64,000 nucleotides of DNA from Hyphomonas neptunium ATCC 15444 (lineage in GTDB: Bacteria; Pseudomonadota; Alphaproteobacteria; Caulobacterales; Hyphomonadaceae). The stretch is taken from the NCBI RefSeq assembly GCF_000013025.1, contig NC_008358.1, positions 2,542,001-2,606,000 of the forward strand, written 5' to 3'. The notes beneath the pieces are model-generated. The model did no database searches, was not told where the DNA came from, and saw only the letters and a list, made by a program, of their open reading frames with translations. Positions within the stretch are counted from its first letter, which is position 1; every line of letters starts with the position of its first letter. Shown in pieces: positions 1-9,070 of the stretch. The translations under genes were made by a program, and so were the position numbers.

Positions 1-1
1 G

Positions 2-1516
2 CTGGGCGGAAGCGAAACGCAGATCGCGCTGGTGCAGGCTTCTGTAACGCTGCCGATCATGATCCTGTCGCTGCTGTCAGGTGCGATTGCCGACAACTAT
101 CCCCGGCGTACCGTGATGCTGCTGTCGCAGGTCTACATGTTCATCGTGTCGGCCGTGCTTTGCGTATTTGCGTTCATGAACGGGCTGAGCCCGTGGCTGC
201 TGCTGACATTCACATTTCTGCTGGGCTGCGGAACTGCGCTGAACGCGCCTTCCTGGCAGGCGACCGTAGGCGATATTGTCCCGCGCCAGACGATTGCGGC
301 GGCCGTTTCCATGAACAGCCTCGGCTTCAACATTGCCCGCACGGCCGGGCCGGCGCTCGGCGGGGCGATTGTGGCGGCGGCAGGGGCAGCGGCGGCGTTT
401 GCCGTGAATGTGCTGAGCTATCTGGGCATCATTTATGTGCTGCTGGCGTGGAAACCGGAGAAACCTCTGAAACCGGCGCTGAAGGAAGACCTGCGCACAG
501 CGATCGGGGCCGGTGTGCGCTATGTGTCGATGTCGCCCCCTATCCGGCAGGTGATGGCGCGGGCGGCGCTGTTTGGCATCGCGGCGAGCGCGGTGCTTTC
601 CCTCCTGCCGCTGGTGGCGCAGGAACTGGTCGGCGGCGGGGCGGTGACGTTTGGTATTCTCTCCGGCGCCTTCGGGATCGGCGCGGTGATCGGGGCGCTC
701 TCCAATGCGCGCCTGCGGCGGCGCTTCACCGCCGAGAGCATTCTGCGGATGACGATCTCGATGATCATTGCGGGGGTGGTGATTGTAGCCTTCAGCCGGG
801 TGTTGCCCCTTACGGTGGTCGGCCTGGTGATCTGCGGGTCCGGCTGGCTGCTGTCGATGGCGACCATGAATGTGACGGTGCAGATGGCCGCGCCTCGCTG
901 GGTGGTCGGGCGGGCACTGTCGCTTTACCAGATGGCGGTGTTCGGGGCGATGGCTGTGGGAAGCTGGATCACCGGGCAACTGGCGGAGAATTACGGGGTA
1001 ATGCAGGCGCTGCTGACGATGGCCGCCGTGCAATCGGTGAGCCTGTTTGCCGGCCTCTTCCTGCGCCTGCCCCAGGTGGAGGAGATGAACCTCGACCTGA
1101 CGGGACGCTGGCGCCAACCGGACATGGAGGTGCCGGTGGAGCCGCGCAGCGGGCCGGTGCATGTGTCGGTGAAGTATCGCATTCTCGAAGCGGATATTCC
1201 CCGCTTCATGGCCGCCATGAATGAACGGCGCCGCATTCACCTGCGCGACGGGGCGCGGGCGTGGTCGCTGGTGCGCGACCTGGGGGACGCGGAGATATGG
1301 CTGGAGCAATACAGCTTTGCGCGGTGGCTGGACTATGTGCTGCACAATGAACGGCGCACCCATGCCGATGATGTGAGTATCAACATCATCCGTTCCCTGC
1401 ACCAGGGCAGCTGGCCGCCAGAGGTGCACCGGATGCTGGAGCGGCAGGTGACGAGCGTGTCGTATGATCCCGAGCTTGCCTCGCCCACCTCAAGCGACCC
1501 GACCCGGCCGCACTGA
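2..1516 (+). CDS. MFS_3-type exporter (transmembrane secretion effector family), 5' truncated
   Basis: The frame is already open at base 2, so the N-terminus lies outside the window; about 504 residues remain. The protein is a major facilitator with a typical loop after TM2 (SGAIADNYPRRTVMLL) and around eleven hydrophobic segments. It is followed by a soluble C-terminal tail of roughly 140 residues (from about VHVSVKYRILEADIPRF) that resembles a dimeric alpha-beta barrel. That layout is characteristic of the MFS_3 / EntS-like family (PF05977), whose members export siderophores or other small molecules across the inner membrane. The substrate cannot be read from the sequence. A 98-bp gap separates it from the next gene on the same strand, so cotranscription is possible but not shown. 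Confidence 0.85.
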   Translation: MGGSETQIALVQASVTLPIMILSLLSGAIADNYPRRTVMLLSQVYMFIVSAVLCVFAFMNGLSPWLLLTFTFLLGCGTALNAPSWQATVGDIVPRQTIAAAVSMNSLGFNIARTAGPALGGAIVAAAGAAAAFAVNVLSYLGIIYVLLAWKPEKPLKPALKEDLRTAIGAGVRYVSMSPPIRQVMARAALFGIAASAVLSLLPLVAQELVGGGAVTFGILSGAFGIGAVIGALSNARLRRRFTAESILRMTISMIIAGVVIVAFSRVLPLTVVGLVICGSGWLLSMATMNVTVQMAAPRWVVGRALSLYQMAVFGAMAVGSWITGQLAENYGVMQALLTMAAVQSVSLFAGLFLRLPQVEEMNLDLTGRWRQPDMEVPVEPRSGPVHVSVKYRILEADIPRFMAAMNERRRIHLRDGARAWSLVRDLGDAEIWLEQYSFARWLDYVLHNERRTHADDVSINIIRSLHQGSWPPEVHRMLERQVTSVSYDPELASPTSSDPTRPH

Positions 1517-1614
1517 CTTTCCCTTCCGTCGGGGCTGGCCAATGGGGCTGGCGCCATGCTTTGACTGGCGCCGACAAGACCTGACCCAATCCGGACACGT
1601 GGAGACATCGACCA

Positions 1615-2595
1615 ATGAAAGCTGCCGTCGCAGACAGCCTTGAGTCCCTTGAAAGCTACAGCCTGAAAGAGGTGGAGATGCCTGGCGCCGGGCCGGGTCA
1701 GGTGCTGATCCGGGTAATGGCCTGCGGCGTTGGCTATGTGGATTCTCTGGTGGCGCTGGGGCGGTATCAGGTGAAGCCGCCCGTGCCCCACACGCCGGGT
1801 CAGGAAGTGGCCGGAACGGTGGAAGCTGTTGGCGAAGGCGTCAGCCATGTTGCGCCCGGAGACCGGGTGATGACGATGACGGCGAAGGGCTTTGCCGAGT
1901 TTGCCGTGGCGGCTGCGCCGATGGTGGTGAAACTTCCCGAGGCGCTGAGCTTTGCCGAAGGCGCCAGCTTGCCACTGAACTACATCACGGCAATGCACGC
2001 CCTGAAGGATCGCGGCGCAGTTGCCGAGGGCGAAACGGTTCTGGTGTTCGGCGCCGCAGGCGGAGTGGGCTCGGCTGGGGTGCAGGTGGCCAAGGCGCTG
2101 GGCGCGCGCGTGATCGCGGCGGCCTCAACCGAGGAGAAGCGGGCCTTTGCGCTGGCGCATGGCGCAGACCTCGCGATTGATACGTCCCCGGAAGGTTGGC
2201 GAGACCGGCTGAAGGAACTGACCGGCGGAAAGGGGCCAAACGTGATCCTTGATCCGGTGTGCGGGCCGCTGTTTGAGCCGGCATTCCGGTCTCTCGCCTG
2301 GCGCGGGCGCCACCTTGTTGTGGGGTTTGTGGGCGGGCCGATCCCTGCTCTGCCCTCAAACCTTACTCTGATGAAAGGCGCAGCGCTGCTGGGCGTGGAT
2401 GTCCGCCAGTATCTGCAATACGAGACAAAGCGCGCCATCGGCGACCTCCATCAGCTGGCGACTTGGGCGAGCGAAGGTAAGATCAAGCCGCCTGTCGGCG
2501 CGGTTTATCCGTTCGAGCAGTTTGGCGAGGCGATGGTGTCTGCGCTTTCTGGCCAGGGAACCGGTAAGGTCGTGCTCGACATTTCCGGGAGCTGA
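1615..2595 (+). CDS. Zinc-independent MDR oxidoreductase, NADPH:quinone reductase type
   Basis: A 326-residue medium-chain dehydrogenase/reductase. It has a GroES-like N-terminal half (VLIRVMACGVGYVDSLVALG, PGQEVAGTVEAVGEGV) and a Rossmann half with the nucleotide loop VLVFGAAGGVGSAGVQVAKA near residues 142-161. The structural and catalytic zinc cysteines of alcohol dehydrogenases are absent, which fits the NADPH:quinone oxidoreductase / crotonyl-CoA-reductase-like branch that reduces quinones or enones in the cytoplasm. The ATG start is preceded by GTGGAGAC about 11 bases upstream. The exact substrate is unknown. An 98-bp spacer follows the exporter and a 153-bp promoter-bearing gap precedes the H-NOX gene, so it may be monocistronic. 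Confidence 0.85.
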   Translation: MKAAVADSLESLESYSLKEVEMPGAGPGQVLIRVMACGVGYVDSLVALGRYQVKPPVPHTPGQEVAGTVEAVGEGVSHVAPGDRVMTMTAKGFAEFAVAAAPMVVKLPEALSFAEGASLPLNYITAMHALKDRGAVAEGETVLVFGAAGGVGSAGVQVAKALGARVIAAASTEEKRAFALAHGADLAIDTSPEGWRDRLKELTGGKGPNVILDPVCGPLFEPAFRSLAWRGRHLVVGFVGGPIPALPSNLTLMKGAALLGVDVRQYLQYETKRAIGDLHQLATWASEGKIKPPVGAVYPFEQFGEAMVSALSGQGTGKVVLDISGS

Positions 2596-2702
2596 CGGGG
2601 CGGTTTACGTCGCGCGCTGCCTGAACCTTACCGCGAGGTGAATTTTCTCTTAATTCCGGCCTGACAATTACTGCCAGCTACTGAGGCTGCTGTTCGCCAT
2701 TT

Positions 2703-2731
2703 TTGTATACAGCTTTTCTTTAAGGTAGAAT
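2703..2731 (+). promoter_or_regulatory. Candidate housekeeping promoter of the H-NOX/GGDEF-EAL operon
   Basis: TTGTAT at 2703-2708 and TAGAAT at 2726-2731 are spaced by 17 bases. The -10 matches the sigma-70 consensus at 5 of 6 positions; the -35 matches at only 3 of 6. Transcription would begin near 2738, giving a very short leader before the ATG at 2749. Confidence 0.4.
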
Positions 2732-2748
2732 TCTCAAGGCTTAATCGC

Positions 2749-3312
2749 ATGTACGGAATGGTGCACACTGCAGCGCGTAGTATGGTTGTGGAAACCATGG
2801 GCGACGCGGCGTGGCGCAATGTCTTGAGCCAGGCAGACCTTGATGGCGAATACTTTATCAGTGGGCAGAACTACTCGGACAAGGTAACTTTCGCGCTTAT
2901 TGATGCGATCACCAAGGTTTCGGGCATTGAGACGCCAGATCTGCTCAGAAGTTTCGGCCAATACTGGATCGGCTATACCGCCAAGTCGTCTTACGGGACA
3001 ATGTTCCGGGTAGGCGGCGACGAGTTGGAGAGCTTTCTCGCCAATCTCAACAGGATGCACGCCAGCATACACTCCACCATGCCCGCCTCCCGTATGCCGT
3101 CATTTGAATTTCTCCGTACCGAGAATGGCCGGATTGATGTGCTCTACACTTCTGACCGCGACGGCCTGCTTCCTTTTGTCGAAGGGTTGCTGAAAGGCCT
3201 GATGGACCATTTCGGAGAGACAGGGCGCGTGACGCATGCGGTGACAGATGAAGGCGATGTATTTTCACTCCATTGCGACGCGCGGAACTCCGCTGCTCCG
3301 GGAGCCGCCTAG
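2749..3312 (+). CDS. H-NOX (heme NO/O2-binding) sensor protein
   Basis: A 187-residue stand-alone H-NOX domain that binds heme and senses nitric oxide (or oxygen) in the cytoplasm. The N-terminus MYGMVHTAARSMV is the family hallmark. The expected proximal heme ligand is His104 in LNRMHASIH, a conserved Pro lies at 117, and the propionate-clamping YxSxR motif is Tyr133-Ser135-Arg137. The length matches the bacterial family (about 180). There is no tyrosine-rich distal pocket signature I can assign with confidence, so NO selectivity is the default inference. Its stop codon overlaps by one base the GTG start of a GGDEF-EAL gene, the classic bacterial arrangement in which H-NOX controls cyclic-di-GMP turnover in trans, commonly affecting biofilm formation. 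Confidence 0.93.
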   Translation: MYGMVHTAARSMVVETMGDAAWRNVLSQADLDGEYFISGQNYSDKVTFALIDAITKVSGIETPDLLRSFGQYWIGYTAKSSYGTMFRVGGDELESFLANLNRMHASIHSTMPASRMPSFEFLRTENGRIDVLYTSDRDGLLPFVEGLLKGLMDHFGETGRVTHAVTDEGDVFSLHCDARNSAAPGAA

Positions 3313-5105
3313 TGTCCTTCACCCTCAGCGATGATCATTTCAAACGTCTGTTTCCCGCCTTCATCCAGCTGGACCTGGCTGGCAATATCGTTTCGGTTGG
3401 CCCCTCATTGGAGCGCCTGCTCGGCCCGGGACTGACGGGCCGCCCGTTCTTTGAAACATTCAAGGTGGAAACACCCCGCCGGATTGTATCAGCCCAAGGG
3501 CTGAACGATCAGCGTGAAGTGACGATCATGATCCGTGCCGGGAAGACAGACTTGCGGCTGCGCGGTATCGTTGTGCGCAGCGCGGAGAGCATCTGTCTGC
3601 TTGTAGGGCATGTGCCGGATGTGAACGCAGAAGAAGCCGCATTCATGTTGCGGATGTCTGATTTTTCTCCTGCCGACGGATCGCTTGACCTTCTGGTCGC
3701 CGCCCATCTTCGCAAGGGCTTGCTCCAGGACGCCAAGACGCTGGTGATGGAATTGCAGGAGAAATCGGCCGAAGCCGATGCCCTGGCGCATATGGACCCT
3801 CTGACCGCCGTGACGAACCGGCGCGGCTTTTTCCGCAAGCTGGAGGAGCGCCTTTCAATTGCGCGCGCGCACAACACGCCGCTGACGGTCGGGGTGATCG
3901 ATCTGGACGGCTTTAAACCCGTGAACGATATTTTCGGACATGCCGCTGGCGATCAGCTCCTGTTCCAAAGCGGCGCGCGCGTGCGCGAGATTGCCGGGCC
4001 GAATGGTATTGTCGGGCGGCTCGGAGGGGACGAGTTTGGCATTATCCTTCCCGAACTGGGTGATGAGGCGGAAATACTGGAAATCGGTCAGCGGATCTGT
4101 GACGCGTTGGCGGAACCCTTCAAGGTGAAGGAGGGCATTGCCCGGATCGGTGCTTCTGCTGGCTTCGCGGCCTTTCCGCATGCGGGCGATACAACTGAGA
4201 CCCTGTTCGAGCGGGCCGACTATGCGCTCTACCATTCCAAGCAGCAGGAACGCGGCCGGCCGATGGTGTTCACCAGCCAGCATGAGCGCGAAATCCGCTA
4301 TCAGTCGTCGATTGAACAAGGCTTGCGGGAGTCGGCAGATGATGAATTCCAGATTGTCTACCAACCGATTATCCGGGCCGCCGATGGCAAAACAACCGGC
4401 GTGGAAGCGCTTGCGCGCTGGACCTCTCCCCTTCTGGGGCCCATCCGGCCGGATATTTTCATCCGCGCTGCCGAGCAGAATGGCGCTGTCAGCCGGCTGA
4501 CCCGCATTCTGCTGCGGAAAGCATTGAATGATGCGCGCCATTGGCCCGATGATGTGCAGCTCTCTTTCAATCTATCCGCCATAGATCTGTCATCGCCGGA
4601 AAGCGCGTCCCTGTTGCAGGCGATTATTCTGGACTCAGGATTTCCGCCGCAGCGGCTGATGTTCGAGATTACCGAAACGGCCATCATGCAGGACTTTGAA
4701 CGCGCGCTGGAATGTCTCGGGCTGTTCACCGCGATGGGCGTGCGCATTGCGCTGGATGATTTCGGGACGGGCTACTCCTCGCTTGGCTACCTTCAGAAAA
4801 TGCCGATTGACCGGTTGAAAATCGATCGGTCTTTCACACTGGGTCTGATGACGCGGCGCGGCACACGGAGCATCATGCGATCGATTGTGACCCTGTGCAA
4901 AAGTCTCGATATCGAATGCGTGGTTGAGGGCGTCTCCAATGGACGCCAGGCGGAGATACTCCGCGAGATGGGCGCGCCCTACCTTCAGGGCTTTCACTTC
5001 TCCCGCGCCATGAGCCAGACACAACTGCTCGAATACCTCACACCCGCAGCAGGATCGGATTGCAGCACCCATGATCCGGACGAAGACCTGCGCCGCATGG
5101 CTTGA
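3312..5105 (+). CDS. H-NOX-associated diguanylate cyclase/phosphodiesterase (HNOBA-like + GGDEF + EAL)
   Basis: The start is taken as GTG 3312, which overlaps the upstream TAG (tagtg) and gives a 597-residue protein; an in-frame start at 3273 would lie inside the H-NOX gene. The first 110 residues (FPAFIQLDLAGNIVSVGPSL) look like the PAS-related H-NOX-associated domain. A short helix leads into a GGDEF domain whose signature RLGGDEFG is intact near residues 236-243. An EAL domain follows with VEALARW near 362-368, FEITET, DDFGTGYSSLGYL and KIDRSF, also intact. Both enzymatic activities therefore look possible; in studied homologs H-NOX switches the balance between them. There is no transmembrane segment, so it is cytosolic. 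It ends eight bases from the convergent gene at 5114. Confidence 0.93.
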   Translation: MSFTLSDDHFKRLFPAFIQLDLAGNIVSVGPSLERLLGPGLTGRPFFETFKVETPRRIVSAQGLNDQREVTIMIRAGKTDLRLRGIVVRSAESICLLVGHVPDVNAEEAAFMLRMSDFSPADGSLDLLVAAHLRKGLLQDAKTLVMELQEKSAEADALAHMDPLTAVTNRRGFFRKLEERLSIARAHNTPLTVGVIDLDGFKPVNDIFGHAAGDQLLFQSGARVREIAGPNGIVGRLGGDEFGIILPELGDEAEILEIGQRICDALAEPFKVKEGIARIGASAGFAAFPHAGDTTETLFERADYALYHSKQQERGRPMVFTSQHEREIRYQSSIEQGLRESADDEFQIVYQPIIRAADGKTTGVEALARWTSPLLGPIRPDIFIRAAEQNGAVSRLTRILLRKALNDARHWPDDVQLSFNLSAIDLSSPESASLLQAIILDSGFPPQRLMFEITETAIMQDFERALECLGLFTAMGVRIALDDFGTGYSSLGYLQKMPIDRLKIDRSFTLGLMTRRGTRSIMRSIVTLCKSLDIECVVEGVSNGRQAEILREMGAPYLQGFHFSRAMSQTQLLEYLTPAAGSDCSTHDPDEDLRRMA

Positions 5106-5113
5106 GCCAAGCG

Positions 5114-7393
5114 CTACTCGCGGAAGGCGCGCTTGAGGGCAAATGCCAGAAAAGGCGGCCAGAGCATCAACGCCAGCAGGCGCATGTATACGCCAAACTC
5201 CAGCGGACTGAGCGGCCATGGCACCACCGGAGGGTCAGCGCCCAACCAGAGGGGCGGCGTGGCATTGACGGAGCCATACTGGCGCAGACGGCACGTCTCG
5301 GATTCCTCATTGACTGCCACGGGCACGTGATGGCGTAACATCACCAATGTCTTCTGCCAGTTCGTGCACGCATCATTTCCAATAGCCGCCGCATAGCGGG
5401 GCGCCTCCCCTTCCTGGCTGACCCGCATCTCCAGATTGGAATTGAGGTTGTAGACGCTGATATAGGACAGGAACCCCACTCCCAAAATGAGGGCGCCGAG
5501 GCGCAGGGGCGCTGTGCCGAAGCCGAGCAGCAGGCCATAGGCGGATGTCAGCAGCCAACTGGCCGCCTGTAAGGGTAAAAACAGCGCGCGCCTGGGTGAA
5601 AGCTGGTTCAGTGTCTGCCGGATACCCTCGCCCAGCGTGCGCCAGGAAAGCCCGCGAAAGACGCTGGAAGACGCGCGCTCGTGCCCCTGATCGCGCAGAG
5701 TGGAAACAATGGACAGATAGGTTGTGCGGCTGATGCGCGGATCATTCTTCAGGAGACGGAGGAATGTTTTGGCCTCCTCGCTCTCGCTGCGGAAATCTTC
5801 ATTCTCGCTATCGAGCAGTTTCCAGTGCCGGACGGTCAGATTGGAGACACCGAGGGGTTTGGGATAAGTTTCCTCCCGGCCGAGCCCCCGCTTGGGGAAT
5901 AGCCTCAGAAGCATGACCTCCGCGTCGTCCAGAATGAGGCCGGCGGGTAGCGTGCCACCTTCCGCCGGGGGCAGCGCATTGAACGAGGACCCGGACGCCT
6001 GGAGCTTGTAGAGTTTCGCCCCAGTGAAATCGGCGCGGGCCGGACAGTTGATGAAACTTTCTGGAACATCTTCGCCCGTTTCGGCAAGCATGACCGTGCC
6101 GCCAGCCGTGACATGCTGGGCGCTGAGGCCCTCTCTGAGATCGAGACCTGTCAGATCGACATCCGTTTCGATCCGGCAATCTTCCATATTCAGGGAACGG
6201 AATGATGCCCGACGGGGTTCACCCCTGGTCGTATCGCCGCCCAAGGCCGCGTTCAGAATTTCGCGGCGTTCCCGGCGGGTCTGGTGGTTGTTCCTCAAAG
6301 TGAGCGCAGAACTCACCAGGAGCTCATTGCCAATCTGGCTGTTAGACAGATTGACCCTGCCTGTTGCCACAAGACCTGTCATGTCGATGGTGCGCACGAT
6401 TTGGGCCGCGTCCATTTCGATGTCGCCATCAACGTGCGTGAGCATCAGGTCACGGATCTTCAACCGCGTGTCCGCATCCGCATTCTGAGCCTGCAGCATT
6501 ACATTCCAATAGAGGGACGGACGCCAGAACTGGATATGGTCCGCCTTGATCCGCCCGAGCGACAGAACCGGTTCTGAAGGATCGCTGGGATGGGGCCCGA
6601 CCGTGGCACCGCAGAGCTTGAACCCGAGCGATATTTCAAGCCCGTAAGCTGATATGGCGCCAAAGTGCGATCCCTGCACGTTTGGCGATTGCCGTTCAAT
6701 CTGCAGCGCGGACATGTACGCATTGCTGATGAGAAGCGTGCCCTCGATCCGGGTAGAGGCAATATAGAGGCCCTGTTCAATTCGGGCCGAGGTGAGGGAA
6801 CAATCGCCGGCAACATTCACCTGGCCAATCTCAGCATGAGACCTGACATTCAGCGCCATCATGTTGATACTGCCGCGCACCTTGCAGCGTGACATCTGCA
6901 ACCGGCCACCGATCTGGCCACCCGACAGATCGAGCGAATGGGCGATTTCAATGTCTTGCCAATCGGCCGCGCCCGCAACAGCAAGGCCGGCCGCCTGGAC
7001 GCCGCCGCTGCATATCAGATCCTCGATACGCAGATCGCCATCAGCCTCCAGGCCCACAGCGTCGATGCCGATGCCGCCTGAGTTGTCGCGCTGATATTCC
7101 TCCAGATCAATGCGTACACGGCGGAAACGGATTGAGCCCTGCACATGCATCTGATTGAGACGCAGATTGCGGCGGAACCGGCAATCGGAGAAGTCCAGCT
7201 CTCCCGGAACGCTTGTGTCCGAGAGATCGACCGGGCCTTCAAACAGGAAACCGTGCAACAGCAGCGGCCGCGGCAGGATGGCGCCGCGCAGGCTGACCTC
7301 GCCGGTGACGACATAGCGCTCGCCCACATGGAAGCCGCCGCCTGAGAGTATGCGGCCGATAAAATCTGCTGCTGAAATGGTCGTGGTTTTCAT
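5114..7393 (-). CDS. Beta-solenoid (pentapeptide-like) membrane protein of unknown function
   Basis: The start is ATG at 7393, which overlaps the upstream stop as ATGA, giving 759 residues. The first 550 residues are a long run of short imperfect repeats of the G-x-L-x-L type (for example VSLRGAILPRPLLLHG, VRGSINMMALNVRSHAEI), pointing to a right-handed beta-solenoid like that of pentapeptide-repeat proteins. A segment ending LRDQGHERASS then leads to hydrophobic stretches (SWLLTSAYGLLLGFG, LGALILGVGFLSYI) and a last one near the C-terminus (RLLALMLWPPFLAFAL). Two cysteines sit in the soluble loop between these membrane segments. Proteins of this layout are common in databases as membrane proteins of unknown role. 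No signal peptide is visible. It is translationally coupled to the 307-residue protein upstream. Confidence 0.75.
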   Translation of the reverse strand: MKTTTISAADFIGRILSGGGFHVGERYVVTGEVSLRGAILPRPLLLHGFLFEGPVDLSDTSVPGELDFSDCRFRRNLRLNQMHVQGSIRFRRVRIDLEEYQRDNSGGIGIDAVGLEADGDLRIEDLICSGGVQAAGLAVAGAADWQDIEIAHSLDLSGGQIGGRLQMSRCKVRGSINMMALNVRSHAEIGQVNVAGDCSLTSARIEQGLYIASTRIEGTLLISNAYMSALQIERQSPNVQGSHFGAISAYGLEISLGFKLCGATVGPHPSDPSEPVLSLGRIKADHIQFWRPSLYWNVMLQAQNADADTRLKIRDLMLTHVDGDIEMDAAQIVRTIDMTGLVATGRVNLSNSQIGNELLVSSALTLRNNHQTRRERREILNAALGGDTTRGEPRRASFRSLNMEDCRIETDVDLTGLDLREGLSAQHVTAGGTVMLAETGEDVPESFINCPARADFTGAKLYKLQASGSSFNALPPAEGGTLPAGLILDDAEVMLLRLFPKRGLGREETYPKPLGVSNLTVRHWKLLDSENEDFRSESEEAKTFLRLLKNDPRISRTTYLSIVSTLRDQGHERASSSVFRGLSWRTLGEGIRQTLNQLSPRRALFLPLQAASWLLTSAYGLLLGFGTAPLRLGALILGVGFLSYISVYNLNSNLEMRVSQEGEAPRYAAAIGNDACTNWQKTLVMLRHHVPVAVNEESETCRLRQYGSVNATPPLWLGADPPVVPWPLSPLEFGVYMRLLALMLWPPFLAFALKRAFRE

Positions 7394-8313
7394 TGGCCGC
7401 TCCGCAGCGGATAAAATGCAAATGTCAGCGCGTCGCGGCGTGCAGGAACGATCGGCAGCTTGTCTGGCCAAAGACCTTCATCATCGAACATCCAGATGCC
7501 GACATTGACATTTTCCGGAGCGCCATGCCGGGGCAAGGTGAGGATGAGGGACGCGAGATACGCATTCTGACCGTAGAGCATTGGCCCGTGAAAAATGTGG
7601 ACCTCAATCGCCGGCAGCGAAACACCGGATGGCGGCGTGAGGCGCACCCAGGGCGTGATCGCATCCAACAGCTTTCCATCGGGCGTGCCGAGAAAGCGCG
7701 ACAGGAGTTCATCCCGGCTTTCACACGGCATGAACATGCCCTCCTCCCCCTGAAGGACGGTGCAGAAAATGCGGGTGAAATCGGCGACACAGTCCGCATC
7801 CCCGCAAGAGCCAACCTTGTAGGCTGCCAGCCGGTCATGAAACTCTTGGGAGCGTCCGCACAGGGGGACAACCTGCACCCCATCCGGCGCTTCCAGATCG
7901 ACGATGAATTCCGCCGTGCGAATGGCGGGGCCGAGCGGATAGCGCAGACGCAGCAACCACGCCGTGGGCGAGAAGAGCCGGAGCGGGAAACGCTCCTGCA
8001 CGGCGCCGTCGCTGGTGATCTGCGCAAGGTCCAGACCGAGACAGGCTTTCTGGAGGGCGGGAAGCGCCGCGCTGAACCAGCCTTGCGCAGCCGGGTCTGA
8101 CGCCGATTCCCAGGCACTGGCGGGCAGCGGCACGGGCTGGGGCAGCAGGGCTGACACGATTGTGGGCACGTCAGGCGGCGTGATGCCGGTGATGTCCTGC
8201 TGCTGAAGGCGGGCAATCAACTGGCCGCGCAGGCGTTGCGGCTGCATCATCAGGGGCGAGAGGCCGCGTGGGTCTCGTTCCTCTTCCTTGGCTGCCGCCT
8301 GATCCGCTGTCAT
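7390..8313 (-). CDS. Uncharacterised 307-residue protein coupled to the beta-solenoid membrane protein
   Basis: I do not recognise the family. The protein has a charged, Ala/Glu-rich N-terminus, no signal peptide and no membrane segment. It contains three cysteines in a short stretch (CGDADCVADFTRIFC) that could bind a metal or form disulfides, and a conserved-looking C-terminal core (VHIFHGPMLYGQNAYLAS, NVGIWMFDDEGLWPDKLP). Its stop overlaps the start of the beta-solenoid gene by four bases (ATGA), so the two are almost certainly made together and may act as partners. Codon use looks like that of neighbouring genes, with no sign of recent transfer. Confidence 0.6.
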   Translation of the reverse strand: MTADQAAAKEEERDPRGLSPLMMQPQRLRGQLIARLQQQDITGITPPDVPTIVSALLPQPVPLPASAWESASDPAAQGWFSAALPALQKACLGLDLAQITSDGAVQERFPLRLFSPTAWLLRLRYPLGPAIRTAEFIVDLEAPDGVQVVPLCGRSQEFHDRLAAYKVGSCGDADCVADFTRIFCTVLQGEEGMFMPCESRDELLSRFLGTPDGKLLDAITPWVRLTPPSGVSLPAIEVHIFHGPMLYGQNAYLASLILTLPRHGAPENVNVGIWMFDDEGLWPDKLPIVPARRDALTFAFYPLRSGQ

Positions 8314-8445
8314 CGCCCCCTCCTGCCTGCACCGCGCTTACATACGAGGCAAGACAATACGCTCAGCCCTCATTCTCCAAGAGAAAATTTGATCTTCAGC
8401 GGAAGAAATACTGCTGGATACAGCTGGCTGGCAGCGATTTCAGCC

Positions 8446-8997
8446 TCACCCGGCCTGCACAAAGCTGACAAAGCCTGACAGAAAGTCCGCAAGCCGTTTG
8501 CGCGTTTCATCATCGGTCAGCCGGCCTTCTGCGTCGAAGAGGTTTCCGGCGCGAGAGACCATGAGGCGGCCTTCCGACCAGTGGCGTGTTCCGAGCGTGC
8601 GCAGCACCGGCAGCCAGTGGGCCTGGGACAACATCGTACCGAAACCGCCCGGCGAGGCGCCGATCACGGCGACCGGTTTGCCCTTGAAGAGGTCCGTTCC
8701 GCCGGGTGGACGGCTCATCCAGTCTATGGCGTTCTTGAAGACGCCGGGAATGCCGTTGTTGTATTCGGGGGTGACGAGCAGGAGGCCCTCACTCTCTGCG
8801 AGCGCCTCTTTCAGCACGGCCACGGCCGGGGGCACGCCTTGCTCGGCTTCGGCATCGGCATCAAACAGCGGCACGCCATGAAGCGTGTGGGCATCCAGGT
8901 GCGCGCCTTCGGGCATGAGGGCTTCGGATGCCCGGAGGAGCCCGGTGTTGAACGACGCCTTGCGCAGACTGCCGGAGAGGCCGAGGATACGGGTCAT
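8446..8997 (-). CDS. NADPH-dependent FMN reductase (flavodoxin-like, ChrR/YieF type)
   Basis: A 183-residue flavodoxin-fold reductase. The FMN phosphate loop is GLSGSLRKASFNTGLLRA near residues 6-23. The signature PEYNNGIPGVFKNAIDWMSR near 76-95 is typical of NADPH-dependent quinone, azo or chromate reductases, which do two-electron reductions and act in oxidative-stress defence. The length agrees with the family (170-190). It stands 132 bp from the gene before it on the same strand and 73 bp from the next upstream gene, so its transcription unit is not clear. Confidence 0.9.
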   Translation of the reverse strand: MTRILGLSGSLRKASFNTGLLRASEALMPEGAHLDAHTLHGVPLFDADAEAEQGVPPAVAVLKEALAESEGLLLVTPEYNNGIPGVFKNAIDWMSRPPGGTDLFKGKPVAVIGASPGGFGTMLSQAHWLPVLRTLGTRHWSEGRLMVSRAGNLFDAEGRLTDDETRKRLADFLSGFVSFVQAG

Positions 8998-9070
8998 GCG
9001 GGAAACTCCTGAGGATTGTGCCTCAAGGGTATACGCAAATTGTTCCTGACGTCACGCGGGCGGTCCGCAC

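Noticed and set aside
77-1429. 450-codon minus-strand frame opposite the MFS_3 exporter
   Set aside because: Arg/His/Gln-rich product typical of a shadow frame; the plus-strand frame has clear membrane segments.
8998-9070. A fourth EcfG promoter before the FMN reductase (GTTCC on the plus strand)
   Set aside because: At spacers of 16 and 17 bases the partner element reads TCAA or CTCA instead of AACG, so the match fails.
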